Shown here: piece after piece, positions 1 through 7,806 of the stretch
Numbering within the stretch: the stretch's first letter is position 1
Layout: each line of letters begins with the position of its first letter
NCBI GenBank assembly: GCA_046052145.1
Contig: JBJOMW010000004.1
Span: forward strand, 148,179 to 212,178
Direction: 5' to 3'
DNA length: 64,000 nt
Source of the DNA: Falsiroseomonas sp046052145
GTDB taxonomy: Bacteria; Pseudomonadota; Alphaproteobacteria; Acetobacterales; Acetobacteraceae
The notes under the pieces: model-generated
Told to the model about the DNA's origin: nothing
Database searches by the model: none
Seen by the model: only the letters and a program-made list of their open reading frames with translations
Translations under genes and position numbers: made by a program

Positions 1-140
1 CGCCCTGGACGGGGCTGCAGGGCAGCGCGCTTGCAGCGCTGCCCTGGGGCGTGCTCGGCACCATCCCGCTGGCCGCCTATCTGGTCGGCTGGGGCACCGC
101 GCAGCTGACCGTGCGGCGCTGGCTGCACCGGCTGCCATGA
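1..140 (+). CDS. ftsX: Cell division protein FtsX, C-terminal end (partial)
   Basis: Only the last 45 codons are inside the window; the frame is open from base 3 to the TGA at 138-140. The translated tail contains a hydrophobic segment and ends in a basic stretch finishing RRWLHRLP, as in alphaproteobacterial FtsX proteins. FtsX is the membrane subunit of the FtsEX complex that controls septal peptidoglycan hydrolases. The following ydcF and plsC genes match the usual ftsE-ftsX-ydcF-plsC order, which supports the call more than the short sequence does. Confidence 0.7.
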   Translation, partial: PWTGLQGSALAALPWGVLGTIPLAAYLVGWGTAQLTVRRWLHRLP

Positions 141-198
141 TCACCGCCCGGCAACAGCGGGCACCAGGCGCGGGCGCGTCAGCCTTGGATCGCCGCCG

Positions 199-822
199 AT
201 GAGGTGGCTGCGTATCGGGCTTGGCGTGACGCTGGCCGGCGCCACCGCGCTCGGCCTTGGATTCCTGTGGTTCCTCTCCGCCGCGCAGGCGGGGGCAGAC
301 CCCTCGGCCGCGGCGCGGCGGACGGATGCCATCGTCGTGCTGACCGGCGGGCAGGACCGGGTGGAGACGGCGCTCAGCCTGCTCGAACAGGGCGCGGCAC
401 CGCGCTTGCTGGTCTCGGGGGCGGCGGCGCGGCTGACGCTGGCTGAACTCGCCCGCGCGCATGGGCGCAATCCGGCGCGGCTGGCGGGGCGGGTGACGCT
501 CGGCAAAGCCGCGGCGACCACGGCCGGCAATGCGGCCGAGACCGCGGCCTGGGCAGCTGCACTGGCCGAGGCCGGGACGCCGATCGGCTCGATCCGCGTG
601 GTGACGGCGGGCTATCACATGCCGCGCGCGCTGCTCGAACTCGGCCGCGCGCTGCCGGGGGTGGAGTTGCTGGCCCATCCCGTCGCCCCGTCCGGGCTGC
701 GCAGCGGGGAGGTGCCGCCAAGCCGCGCGGCCTTCCTGCTGGCCGGCGAATACGTGAAATTCGGTGTGGCGCTGGCGGGGCTTGCGGCCCTGATGCCGGC
801 GCGGGAGTCCGCCCGTCGATGA
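199..822 (+). CDS. YdcF family (DUF218) protein
   Basis: This 207-residue protein has an N-terminal membrane segment (about residues 5-27) and then a DUF218 domain. The strand with the conserved DAIVVLTGG motif (about residues 43-51) and the later TAGYHMPRALLEL motif are typical. YdcF/ElyC-type proteins are inner-membrane proteins linked to envelope or polyprenol metabolism, but the reaction is not established. The stop overlaps the plsC start as ATGA, so the two genes are translationally coupled. A second DUF218 protein lies at 55825-56622 and is clearly divergent from this one. Confidence 0.85.
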   Translation: MRWLRIGLGVTLAGATALGLGFLWFLSAAQAGADPSAAARRTDAIVVLTGGQDRVETALSLLEQGAAPRLLVSGAAARLTLAELARAHGRNPARLAGRVTLGKAAATTAGNAAETAAWAAALAEAGTPIGSIRVVTAGYHMPRALLELGRALPGVELLAHPVAPSGLRSGEVPPSRAAFLLAGEYVKFGVALAGLAALMPARESARR

Positions 823-1550
823 TTTTGCTTCGCGCCTTTCTGTTCAACGTCGCCTTCTTCGGGCTGACCGCGGTGGTGACGCTGGTCGGGCTGCCGCTGC
901 TGGCGGCGCCGCGGCAGGGCATCCAGGCGCTGGCGCGGTTCTGGGGGCGGGCGTCGGTCGCGCTGCTGCGGGTCATCGTCGGCGTCCGGGTGGAGCTGCG
1001 CGGGATGGAGCATATCCCGCCCGGGCCGGTGGTGATCGCCGCCAAGCATCAATCGGCCTTCGACACCTTCGTCTGGCTCGCGCTGCTGCCGGACACCGCC
1101 TATGTCATGAAGAAGGAGCTGCTCTCCATCCCGCTCTACGGCTTGCATCTGCGCAAGGCGGGCATGATCCCCGTGGACCGCGAAGGCGGCGGGGCGGCGC
1201 TGCGGGCGATGCTGCGGAGCGCCCAGGCCGCGCTGGCGGAGGGACGACAGGTGGTGATCTTCCCCGAGGGCACCCGCACCGCCCCGGGTCAGCGCGTCCC
1301 CTACCAGCCCGGCGTGGTCGCCATTGCCGGGCTCGGCTTGGCGCCGGTCATCCCGGTGGCGACCGACAGCGGCCGGGTCTGGGCGCGGCGGGCCTTGCTG
1401 AAGCGGCCGGGGGTGATCCGGATCTCCGTCCTCCCTCCCTTGCCGCCGGGCCTGCCGCGGGCGAAGCTGCTGGAGGAGTTGGCGGCGGCAATTGAGACCG
1501 AGACAGACCGCCTCTTCAGGGAGGAAACTGTGGATAAATCTGTGGGTTAA
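819..1550 (+). CDS. plsC: 1-acyl-sn-glycerol-3-phosphate acyltransferase
   Basis: PlsC transfers an acyl chain to lysophosphatidic acid to make phosphatidic acid in phospholipid synthesis. The protein has 243 residues, a hydrophobic N-terminus, the catalytic HX4D box (KHQSAFDTF) and the substrate-binding FPEGTRT motif, in the right order and spacing. The ATG overlaps the upstream stop. The last codons carry two DnaA-box-like 9-mers (see separate entry); these lie in the variable C-terminal tail and need not affect the enzyme. Confidence 0.93.
   Translation: MILLRAFLFNVAFFGLTAVVTLVGLPLLAAPRQGIQALARFWGRASVALLRVIVGVRVELRGMEHIPPGPVVIAAKHQSAFDTFVWLALLPDTAYVMKKELLSIPLYGLHLRKAGMIPVDREGGGAALRAMLRSAQAALAEGRQVVIFPEGTRTAPGQRVPYQPGVVAIAGLGLAPVIPVATDSGRVWARRALLKRPGVIRISVLPPLPPGLPRAKLLEELAAAIETETDRLFREETVDKSVG
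1529..1549 (-). promoter_or_regulatory. Two DnaA-box-like 9-mers at the plsC 3' end
   Basis: TGTGGATAA at 1529-1537 is the exact reverse complement of the DnaA consensus TTATCCACA. A second copy with two mismatches, TGTGGGTTA at 1541-1549, starts 12 bp later in the same orientation. Downstream, 1585-1620 and 1657-1686 are AT-rich stretches unusual for this window, including two GATTTT repeats at 1599 and 1612. The intergenic space 1551-1842 between convergent genes carries nothing else that I recognise. Whether DnaA binds here is inference. Confidence 0.35.
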
Positions 1551-1842
1551 CGGCTCGCCCGTTGGGGCAGCACGTGCCCGCAAGGTGTTACAAACACTGA
1601 TTTTCCGCTAAGATTTTGACTCACGCCAGGGCCGCCGCCCGCTCGGCGCGCTGTCTGCTATATATCTGAAAAATCAATGTTTTTTGGGGGCCGGCGTGCA
1701 TGGCCCAGGGGTTTGCGCGCATCCCCGCGGGATCGCCCGCCCGTCGGCCGGTGTATACCGCGCGGCTGCTGTGGATGGCTCCGCCTGTCAAGTGGCCTGT
1801 CAGCGGCTTGAAAGCTGGGGCAAGGCCCGGCTGCGCGCCCGA

Positions 1843-2490
1843 TCAGGCAGGGCCGCCCGCGCCCGGCAGCAGCGCGGCGATGCGCTCGAGACCCGGGTCG
1901 CGGACGCCAAGCGCGCCCAGATGGCCGAGCGTGTTCAGCAGGTAATCCCGGTTGGCCCCCATCTGGCCCACGCCTTCGGCGATCACCGCCGCGGCGCGTT
2001 CAGCCGGCAGGCGGGGCGCGTAGTTGCGGCTGGCGCGGTTGACCACATAGGTCACCGCCGGGACCACCTCGCCCCCAGCTGAGGCCATCCCCGCCGGGTC
2101 CAACAGGCGCACCGGCACCAGGCGGCGGTGATAGACCACCTCCGCCCCATCCGGCAGTTCGCGGTCATCCAGATAGCGCAGCACCTCGGCGGCGTGGCTG
2201 CCGGGCACGCGGAAGGCGACGCCATGGCAGGCGCCGCCGCGATCGAGCCCGAGCACAAGTCCTGGGCGTTCCGGCGTGCCCCGGTAGCGGTGCGACCACA
2301 GGCAGAAGCTGCGATGCCAGCCGCGCAGCAGCGCGCGGTGCTGCCCGCCATGAGCAAAGCCCGGGCGCCAGATCAGCGAGCCATAGGCGAAGACCCACAT
2401 CTGCCCGCAGGGCGCGAGCGGCGGATCGCCGGGCGCGGCGGCGCCGGACCGGGCGGAAAGACGGGCTGATCGGCTGGGGGCGGGCTGCAC
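1843..2490 (-). CDS. ChaC-like gamma-glutamylcyclotransferase
   Basis: ChaC proteins cleave glutathione to 5-oxoproline and Cys-Gly in the cytoplasm. The 215-residue product shows the family signature VFAYGSLIWRPGF (about residues 33-45), the following RYRGTPERPGLVLGLD stretch, and the conserved YVVNRASRNYAP and GANRDYLLNT blocks. The first 30 residues are low-complexity, and an internal ATG at 2400 would start directly before the YGSL motif, so the true start may be there. The gene is convergent with plsC and divergent from the DUF2125 gene. Confidence 0.88.
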   Translation of the reverse strand: MQPAPSRSARLSARSGAAAPGDPPLAPCGQMWVFAYGSLIWRPGFAHGGQHRALLRGWHRSFCLWSHRYRGTPERPGLVLGLDRGGACHGVAFRVPGSHAAEVLRYLDDRELPDGAEVVYHRRLVPVRLLDPAGMASAGGEVVPAVTYVVNRASRNYAPRLPAERAAAVIAEGVGQMGANRDYLLNTLGHLGALGVRDPGLERIAALLPGAGGPA

Positions 2491-2522
2491 GGGCGGGTCA
2501 TTGGGCTATAGGCTTGGCCCGA

Positions 2523-3587
2523 ATGGACAGGAAGCCCCCTTCGCGTCGCGCGCGGCGCTTCGCGCTGATCGCGGCGGCGGCGCTGATCGCCCTCGTGGCC
2601 GGTCATGCGCTGCTCTGGCGCGCCATGGCCGAACAGCTGGAAGCCGGCTGGCAGAGCTGGGTGCAGCTGCGCCGCGCGCATGGCTGGCAGGTGGAGCACG
2701 CCCCGCCCGTGCGGGGCGGCTGGCCGCTGGCCGCAACGCTCAGCGTGGATCGGCTGCGGCTGGACGGGGCGGCGGCGACGCTGCCGGGCGGGGTCACGCT
2801 CGCTGTGCAGCGCGCGGTGCTGCGCGTCGAGCTGCCCTGGCTCGACCGGCTGCAGGTGGCGCTGCCGGGACAACAGCGGCTGCGCCTCGGCGCCACCGAG
2901 TTTCCCTTCACCGCCGACACGCTGACCGCCACCGTGCCGCTGGAACGCGACACGCTGCCGAACACGGCAGAGCTGGCGGCAGAGCGGCTGCGCATCGGCC
3001 TGCCGGGCGGCGGTGTGGAACTTGCCACGGCGCGGCTGATCGTGCGCGGCAGTGCCAGCGCGACGGAGGCCGAGCCGGCGCTGGAGCTCAACCTGTTCGC
3101 CGAAGGGCTCGACCTGCCGCCGGCCGTGCCAGGCGATCCGCTCGCGCGCTTCGGGCGGCGCATCGCGACGCTCTCGGCCGAGCTGGCGCTGAGCGGCCCG
3201 CTGCCCAGCGGCCGCGCGCCCGCTGCGCGCGCCGAGGCCTGGCGCGATGGCGGCGGCACGCTGGAGCTGCGTGGGCTTGGGCTGCGCTGGGGGCCGCTCG
3301 GCGGCATGGCGGCGGCCACGCTCGCCTTCGACGAGGCGCTACAGCCGATGGGCGCGGGCACGCTGCGCCTGTCCGGCGCGGCCGAGGCGCTGGAGGCGAT
3401 GGCCGAAGCCGGGCTGATTGGGCGCCGCGCCGCGGCGACCGCGCGCGGCGTGCTGCCGCTTCTCTCCCGCCCCTCTGCGCAGGACGGCAAGCCGGAGATC
3501 GAGGTGCCACTGACGCTCGAGGACCGCACGCTGTCGCTGGCACGCATCCCGGTGATGCGCTTCGCCCCGCTCGAATGGCCGCGCTGA
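2523..3587 (+). CDS. DUF2125 domain-containing protein
   Basis: The product has about 354 residues, with a basic N-terminus, one membrane segment (about residues 12-31) and a long periplasmic part rich in beta-prone repeats such as LSVDRLRLDG and LRGLGLRWGPLGG. This layout and the GWQVEHAPPVRGGWPL region match the alphaproteobacterial DUF2125 family, whose role is unknown. A TTG three codons upstream (2514) is an alternative start. No catalytic motif is visible; an envelope role is suggested only by the signal anchor. Confidence 0.78.
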   Translation: MDRKPPSRRARRFALIAAAALIALVAGHALLWRAMAEQLEAGWQSWVQLRRAHGWQVEHAPPVRGGWPLAATLSVDRLRLDGAAATLPGGVTLAVQRAVLRVELPWLDRLQVALPGQQRLRLGATEFPFTADTLTATVPLERDTLPNTAELAAERLRIGLPGGGVELATARLIVRGSASATEAEPALELNLFAEGLDLPPAVPGDPLARFGRRIATLSAELALSGPLPSGRAPAARAEAWRDGGGTLELRGLGLRWGPLGGMAAATLAFDEALQPMGAGTLRLSGAAEALEAMAEAGLIGRRAAATARGVLPLLSRPSAQDGKPEIEVPLTLEDRTLSLARIPVMRFAPLEWPR

Positions 3588-3673
3588 CGTCACGCCAGGA
3601 AGAGCTGCGGCACGCACAGGGCGTCCTCCGCGGAACTGCGCATCACTCCGCGGCGATCGGCGATGGTTAGCGC

Positions 3674-3990
3674 TTAGTGCAGGCGGAGTATCTCGAGGTC
3701 GGCGATCCAGAGCCCGGCCTTCTCGATCGCCGGCACCACCTCCGACAGCGCCGGCGAATAGCCGCCAGCGAAAATATATTTCGCAAGCCACGGATTGGTG
3801 TGGCCCGGCCCGCCCATACGCCCGATCGCATCCACCAGCGCAACGCCATCCGGCTTCAGCGCCGCGCGGATGCGGCGGAAAAAGGTGGCGTAGTTCGCGA
3901 TGCCGACATGCTCGAACACGCCGATCGAGACGATCCGGTCCACCGGCCGGTCCCTCCCCCGGATCTCCTCTCGGCGACGACACGGTCGCA
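3674..3990 (-). pseudogene. Remnant of a cyclopropane-fatty-acyl-phospholipid synthase gene
   Basis: The minus frame ending at 3674 encodes about 90-100 residues that match the middle of Cfa-type methyltransferases: DRIVSIGVFEHVG, then a KPDGVALVDAIGR block, KYIFAGGYSPALSE and EILRLH. In intact Cfa proteins the chain continues past LRLHYA for some 80 residues and starts about 240 residues earlier. Here a TAA follows LRLH directly, and no N-terminal half is present before the rplI terminator. The upstream limit near 3990 is approximate. I read it as a decayed gene, not a functional small protein. Confidence 0.75.
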
Positions 3991-4054
3991 GGATGGAAGA
4001 AAGGCGCGGCGCTGGGCGATGTCCAGGGCACTCGTTGCGAACTCAAAAACACGA

Positions 4055-4080
4055 AAGGCGGACCCCGAGGGGTCCGCCTT
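4055..4080 (-). terminator. Rho-independent terminator of the rpsF-rplI operon
   Basis: A perfect 12-bp inverted repeat (AAGGCGGACCCC and GGGGTCCGCCTT, with two central bases) lies 45 bp beyond the rplI stop. On the minus strand it is followed by CGTGTTTTTG, a short U-run. This is the clearest intrinsic terminator in the window. Confidence 0.85.
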
Positions 4081-4125
4081 CGCGCTTCAAGGCTGACGCA
4101 GCGCCCCAGGCAGGGGCGCGACGGA

Positions 4126-4695
4126 TCAGCGGTCCATCGCGGAGCCGAGCTCGGCGAGCTCGGCGGCCAGCTCGGCCTCCAGGCTTTCCGCCTCGGAGGC
4201 CTCGGCGGCACGGAGGTCCTCGCCGCGGGCCTGCTTCTCGGCTTCTTCCTGCGAACGGGCGACGTTCACGCCGACCGGGATCACCACTTCGGGGTGCAGC
4301 TCGACGCGGACCTGGACGATGCCGGTCGTCTTGATCGGCGTCTCGAGCAGGACCTGGCTGCGCTCGATGGTCAGGCCATTGTCCTTGCACGCATCGGCGA
4401 TGTCGCGCGAGCTGACGGAGCCATACAGGCTGCCGCTCTCGCCGGCGGCGCGGATGATGACGACCGACAGGCCGAAGACGCGCTCGGCGATGCGCTCGGC
4501 TTCCTCGCGGCGCTTGATGTTCTGCGCCTCGAGCTGGGCGCGGTCCTGCTCGAAGCGAGCCAGGTTGTCCTTGGAGGCGCGGATCGCCTTGCCCTGCGGA
4601 AGAAGATAGTTGCGGGCATAGCCGGGGCGGACCTTCACCAGCTCGCCCATCTGGCCGAGCTTCTCGACCCGCTGCATCAGAATGACTTCGATCAT
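4126..4695 (-). CDS. rplI: 50S ribosomal protein bL9
   Basis: bL9 binds 23S rRNA near the base of the L1 stalk. The N-terminal domain (MIEVILMQRVEKLGQMGELV, then VRPGYARNYLLPQGKA) is fully conserved, followed by the long connecting helix and the C-terminal domain ending near PVGVNVARS (about residue 145). Residues 148-189 form an acidic Ala/Glu-rich tail that is longer than in enterobacterial bL9 but common in this group. It is the last gene of the rpsF operon. Confidence 0.97.
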   Translation of the reverse strand: MIEVILMQRVEKLGQMGELVKVRPGYARNYLLPQGKAIRASKDNLARFEQDRAQLEAQNIKRREEAERIAERVFGLSVVIIRAAGESGSLYGSVSSRDIADACKDNGLTIERSQVLLETPIKTTGIVQVRVELHPEVVIPVGVNVARSQEEAEKQARGEDLRAAEASEAESLEAELAAELAELGSAMDR

Positions 4696-4707
4696 GGCAC
4701 TACCGTT

Positions 4708-5658
4708 CTAGCTGTGGGGCGGCGCGGGGCGCGCGCCACCACTGTTGGAAGGGGAACGACGGGTGATCAGGTCGAAGGCCCCATAGCCCGCCACCGCAAG
4801 GGAGGCCGGCAGGAAGGCCAGGACCAGAGAGAGGTAGACGGCGCCGAGCACGAGCACGCGCTGCCCGCGGCCCCGCGTCGCGCCATGCAGCGCCAGCAGG
4901 CCGTGCAGCATCAGCGGCACCAGCAGCACGAGCAGGACCGACAGTTGGACCGCATCCGCGCCGGTGTCTGCCGCCAGCCACAGCCCGCAGGCCAGGGCCG
5001 GCAGCGCGGCATACCAGCCGGGCAGCCGGGCCGTGGCCCAGGGCACCGGCGGGGCGATGCCCGCGCGCGCCAGACCGCGTCCGGCAAGCCAGGCATTGCC
5101 GAGCCAGGCGAGCGCCAGCCAGAAGCCGACCGCCGCGGCCTTGACCCGGACGATATCGGCGACAAGGCCGGAGGAGGCCGCGATGTCGAAACGCCGCAGC
5201 GCCGTCCGCGTCAGGTTGCGCAGCGTGCCTTCGAGCCCGCCCGGCGTATCGGCCAGCCACCAGGCCGCCCCCGCGATGCCCACCGCCGGCAGGATCCCGA
5301 GAAGCGCCAGCGGCAGCCCGAGGCCCCGGCTGCCCTGCGCCGCCGCGACCAGCAGCAGCGGCGGCACGCCGAAGCCGAGGACGAACAGCCAGAGCCCGGG
5401 CGTGCTGGCCGAAAGCCAGAGCGCGAGCGTCGCCACGGCCAGCGCCCCGAAGGCCGCCAGCGTGCCGAAGCCCATCCCCGCCAGGAACAGCGGCAGCGGC
5501 GCGAGCCAGAAGCCGAGCGTCCCGAGCGGCAGCCCACGGAAAGCCCAAAGCGTGCAACAGGCCGCCAGAAGCCCGCCCGCGCCGGCGGCGAGCCAGCGCG
5601 GATCGGAGAGCAGGCTGGCCTGCCCCCCCTGTCCCGTGCTGGTCCCGTCCATCGGCAT
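4708..5658 (-). CDS. DUF2232-type integral membrane protein
   Basis: The 316-residue protein is almost entirely hydrophobic, with about eight predicted membrane segments and no charged catalytic motif. Its place between rpsR and rplI is where alphaproteobacteria carry a DUF2232 membrane protein, and its length agrees. Function is unknown; the family has been compared with YybS-like proteins. It sits 12 bp upstream of rplI and 21 bp downstream of rpsR, so it is cotranscribed with ribosomal protein genes. Confidence 0.75.
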   Translation of the reverse strand: MPMDGTSTGQGGQASLLSDPRWLAAGAGGLLAACCTLWAFRGLPLGTLGFWLAPLPLFLAGMGFGTLAAFGALAVATLALWLSASTPGLWLFVLGFGVPPLLLVAAAQGSRGLGLPLALLGILPAVGIAGAAWWLADTPGGLEGTLRNLTRTALRRFDIAASSGLVADIVRVKAAAVGFWLALAWLGNAWLAGRGLARAGIAPPVPWATARLPGWYAALPALACGLWLAADTGADAVQLSVLLVLLVPLMLHGLLALHGATRGRGQRVLVLGAVYLSLVLAFLPASLAVAGYGAFDLITRRSPSNSGGARPAPPHS

Positions 5659-5679
5659 GGCGCGCGGCCCCGCCCCTGA

Positions 5680-5967
5680 TCAGTCGTTGATGACGTAGGG
5701 CAGAAGCGCCAGGAAGCGCGCGCGCTTGATCGCCTGCGCGAGTTCCCGCTGCTTCTTCGCGCTCACCGCAGTGATGCGGCTCGGCACGATCTTCCCGCGC
5801 TCCGAGAGGAAGCGGGAGAGCAGGCGCACGTCCTTGTAGTCGATCTTCGGCGCGTTCGGGCCGGAGAAGGGGCAGGACTTCTTGCGCCGGTAGAAGGGGC
5901 GGCGCGCGCCGACGGCCGGGCGGCGGGCGGCGGGGTTGTTCGAGGTCTCTTCGGTACGGTCGGACAT
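5680..5967 (-). CDS. rpsR: 30S ribosomal protein bS18
   Basis: bS18 forms a heterodimer with bS6 on the platform of the 30S subunit. The 95-residue product has the conserved RRPFYRRKKSCPFSGPNAPKIDYKD region, the LLSRFLSERGKI segment and the SAKKQRELAQAIKRARFLALLPY core. The N-terminal 20 residues are a variable extension. It lies six bases after rpsF. Confidence 0.97.
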   Translation of the reverse strand: MSDRTEETSNNPAARRPAVGARRPFYRRKKSCPFSGPNAPKIDYKDVRLLSRFLSERGKIVPSRITAVSAKKQRELAQAIKRARFLALLPYVIND

Positions 5968-5973
5968 ATCAGC

Positions 5974-6450
5974 TCACTCCGCGTCCATATCCATGCCACC
6001 GAGTTCCTCGCGCGGACGGGCGCGATACTCCTCGCGGTCGTCACGCTCGCGCCCACCGGTGCGGCCCGAGCTGAAGCGCCCGGCCGGACGCGGGCCGCGG
6101 AAGCCGCGGTCACGCTCACGGTCCTCGCCACGGCGCGCCAGGATGGCCGAGGGGCCTTCCTCCAGCGCCTCGACCTTGATGGTCAGCGTGCGCAGCACGT
6201 CTTCGTGCAGGCCGAGCTGGCGCTCAGCTTCCAGCAGGGCGGCCGGCGGCGCGCTGACGCCGAGCAGCATGTAATGCGCCTTGCGGTTCTTCTTGATCTT
6301 GTAGGCCAGACCACGCAGGCCCCAGTATTCGCGCTTGCGAACCTCGCCGCCACCGGCCTTGAGGGTCGCTTCGACCTGGTCGGCGATCGTCTCGACCTGC
6401 TGCTGCGTGACGTCGTTGCGTGCCAGAAGCACGCATTCATAGAGCGGCAT
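5974..6450 (-). CDS. rpsF: 30S ribosomal protein bS6
   Basis: The start is the ATG at 6450-6448, preceded by a GGGAGA ribosome-binding site; the product has 158 residues. The N-terminal 95 residues are the conserved bS6 fold (MPLYECVLLARNDV, then REYWGLRGLAYKIKKNRKAHY). Residues 108-158 are an Arg/Gly/Asp/Glu-rich tail typical of alphaproteobacterial bS6. It opens the operon rpsF-rpsR-DUF2232-rplI. The reading frame stays open far upstream of this start, but that extension is antisense to the fab genes and is not coding. Confidence 0.97.
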   Translation of the reverse strand: MPLYECVLLARNDVTQQQVETIADQVEATLKAGGGEVRKREYWGLRGLAYKIKKNRKAHYMLLGVSAPPAALLEAERQLGLHEDVLRTLTIKVEALEEGPSAILARRGEDRERDRGFRGPRPAGRFSSGRTGGRERDDREEYRARPREELGGMDMDAE

Positions 6451-6765
6451 CGTCTCTCCCTTCGGCTGGCTCAGCCCCAGCGACGCGGCCATCCGGTCGG
6501 CTGTTTGCGGCGGCCCAGGCCCATGCCAGGGGCGCGCGCAAGCGGGCATAGCCGGGACCGATGCCTCGGATCCCGGCAGGGAAGGCGCGCCTAAAGCACG
6601 ATTGGGGGGGGCGGGGCAAGGGCAGAGATGCGGCCCCACGAACATGCCTGGGCCCCGGCCATGCCGGACGGGGCTGGCGCGATCGTGACGCAGCCGGAAA
6701 TTGGCGGCGCCCCGCCGCGGGCCCACAACAGGTGCGGACGCCCCCCCACCCCGAGGCAACCGCCC
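6451..6765. other. Divergent intergenic region, rpsF / glycosyltransferase
   Basis: These 315 bp separate the rpsF operon (minus) from the glycosyltransferase (plus) and must hold the promoter of the ribosomal operon. I see no convincing -35/-10 pair. The sequence has a G-run near 6604-6610 and is otherwise GC-rich. Open frames crossing it look like extensions of the neighbouring frames without protein-like composition. Confidence 0.4.
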
Positions 6766-7716
6766 ATGCCCGACGCCACCATCGTCATCCCCTGCTACAA
6801 CGCCGCCGCCTATGTCGAGACAGCGCTGCGCTCTGCCCTGGAGCAGACCTGCCGCGACATCGAGGTGATCGCGGTGGATGACCGCTCCACCGACGCCACC
6901 CCCCGCATCCTGGACGATTGGGCGGCGCGCGACCCGCGCCTCAGGGTCCTGCGCCAGGCGGTCAATGGCGGGCCATCCGCGGCCTGCAACGCGGCCTATG
7001 CGGCCGCGCGCGGGCGCTGGGTGACGGTGCTCGATTCCGACGACCTCTATCTGCCCGAGCGCATCGCGCGCCTGATCGCCGAGGCTGAGGCGCGCGGCGC
7101 GGACATGATCGCCGACAACCTGATCCAGCAGGATTTCGACACGGGCCGCGACCTCGGCCTGCATTTCCCCGAGGCCGAGATGGCCCGCGCCGAGCCGCTT
7201 GGGCTGCTCGACATGCTGGCGCGCGACATGCCGGACCGACCGGGCACCTCCCGCCTCGGTTTCGTCCAGCCGCTGATCCGGCTTGATCTGCTGCACCGGC
7301 ACGGGCTGCGCTTTTCGGAGGCGATCCGGGCCGGGGAGGATTTCCTGCACTATTTCGAATGCGTCGCGCATGGAGCGCGCTTCGTCGTGACGCCGGCGGC
7401 CTATTACATCTATCGTCTCAGGCCCGGCTCGATCACCTTCCGGCCGAGTTCCACCTTCTACAACAGCGCCGCCAACCGGCGGATGACGCAGGTCGCGCGG
7501 CGGACCGGCGCCGCGCCCGAGGTGCTGCAGGCGCTGGCACGCCGGCAGGAGCTGAACGATTTCAACAGCCTGGCCCAGGCGGCGGCCGATGGGCACGTGC
7601 TGAAGGCGCTCGGCTACCTGCATCCCTTCGGCCGGGCGGGGCTGGTCCGCCAGGCCAGGACCATCGTCGGCGCGCTGCGCCGGCGGCTCGGCACGCCGCG
7701 CCCCTCCGCGCCCTGA
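6766..7716 (+). CDS. Family 2 glycosyltransferase
   Basis: The 316-residue product begins with the GT-A nucleotide-sugar fold: ATIVIPCYNAAAYVETAL, VDDRSTDATPRILDDW and the metal-binding region VLDSDDLYLPERI. Starting at ATG 6766 places these motifs at the N-terminus; the longer frame from 6628 adds only low-complexity sequence. GGPSAACNAAYAAARG is also conserved. The acceptor is unknown. It lies alone between the ribosomal and fatty-acid operons, 90 bp before fabD. Confidence 0.88.
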   Translation: MPDATIVIPCYNAAAYVETALRSALEQTCRDIEVIAVDDRSTDATPRILDDWAARDPRLRVLRQAVNGGPSAACNAAYAAARGRWVTVLDSDDLYLPERIARLIAEAEARGADMIADNLIQQDFDTGRDLGLHFPEAEMARAEPLGLLDMLARDMPDRPGTSRLGFVQPLIRLDLLHRHGLRFSEAIRAGEDFLHYFECVAHGARFVVTPAAYYIYRLRPGSITFRPSSTFYNSAANRRMTQVARRTGAAPEVLQALARRQELNDFNSLAQAAADGHVLKALGYLHPFGRAGLVRQARTIVGALRRRLGTPRPSAP

Positions 7717-7806
7717 CCTTGGGGCCGGCCGCCCCCGGCCCCTTGACGCCTGCCCACCCCTCGCCCTAGGCGGCGCGACCTTCCACGACAAGGTCACGGT
7801 CCCGTC

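Noticed and set aside
7743..7771. Possible promoter TTGACG with CTAGGC before fabD
   Set aside because: The -35 is good, but the -10 matches poorly; similar CCTAGGC strings occur before acpP and the ArsR gene, without consistent -35 spacing, so I do not call a promoter.
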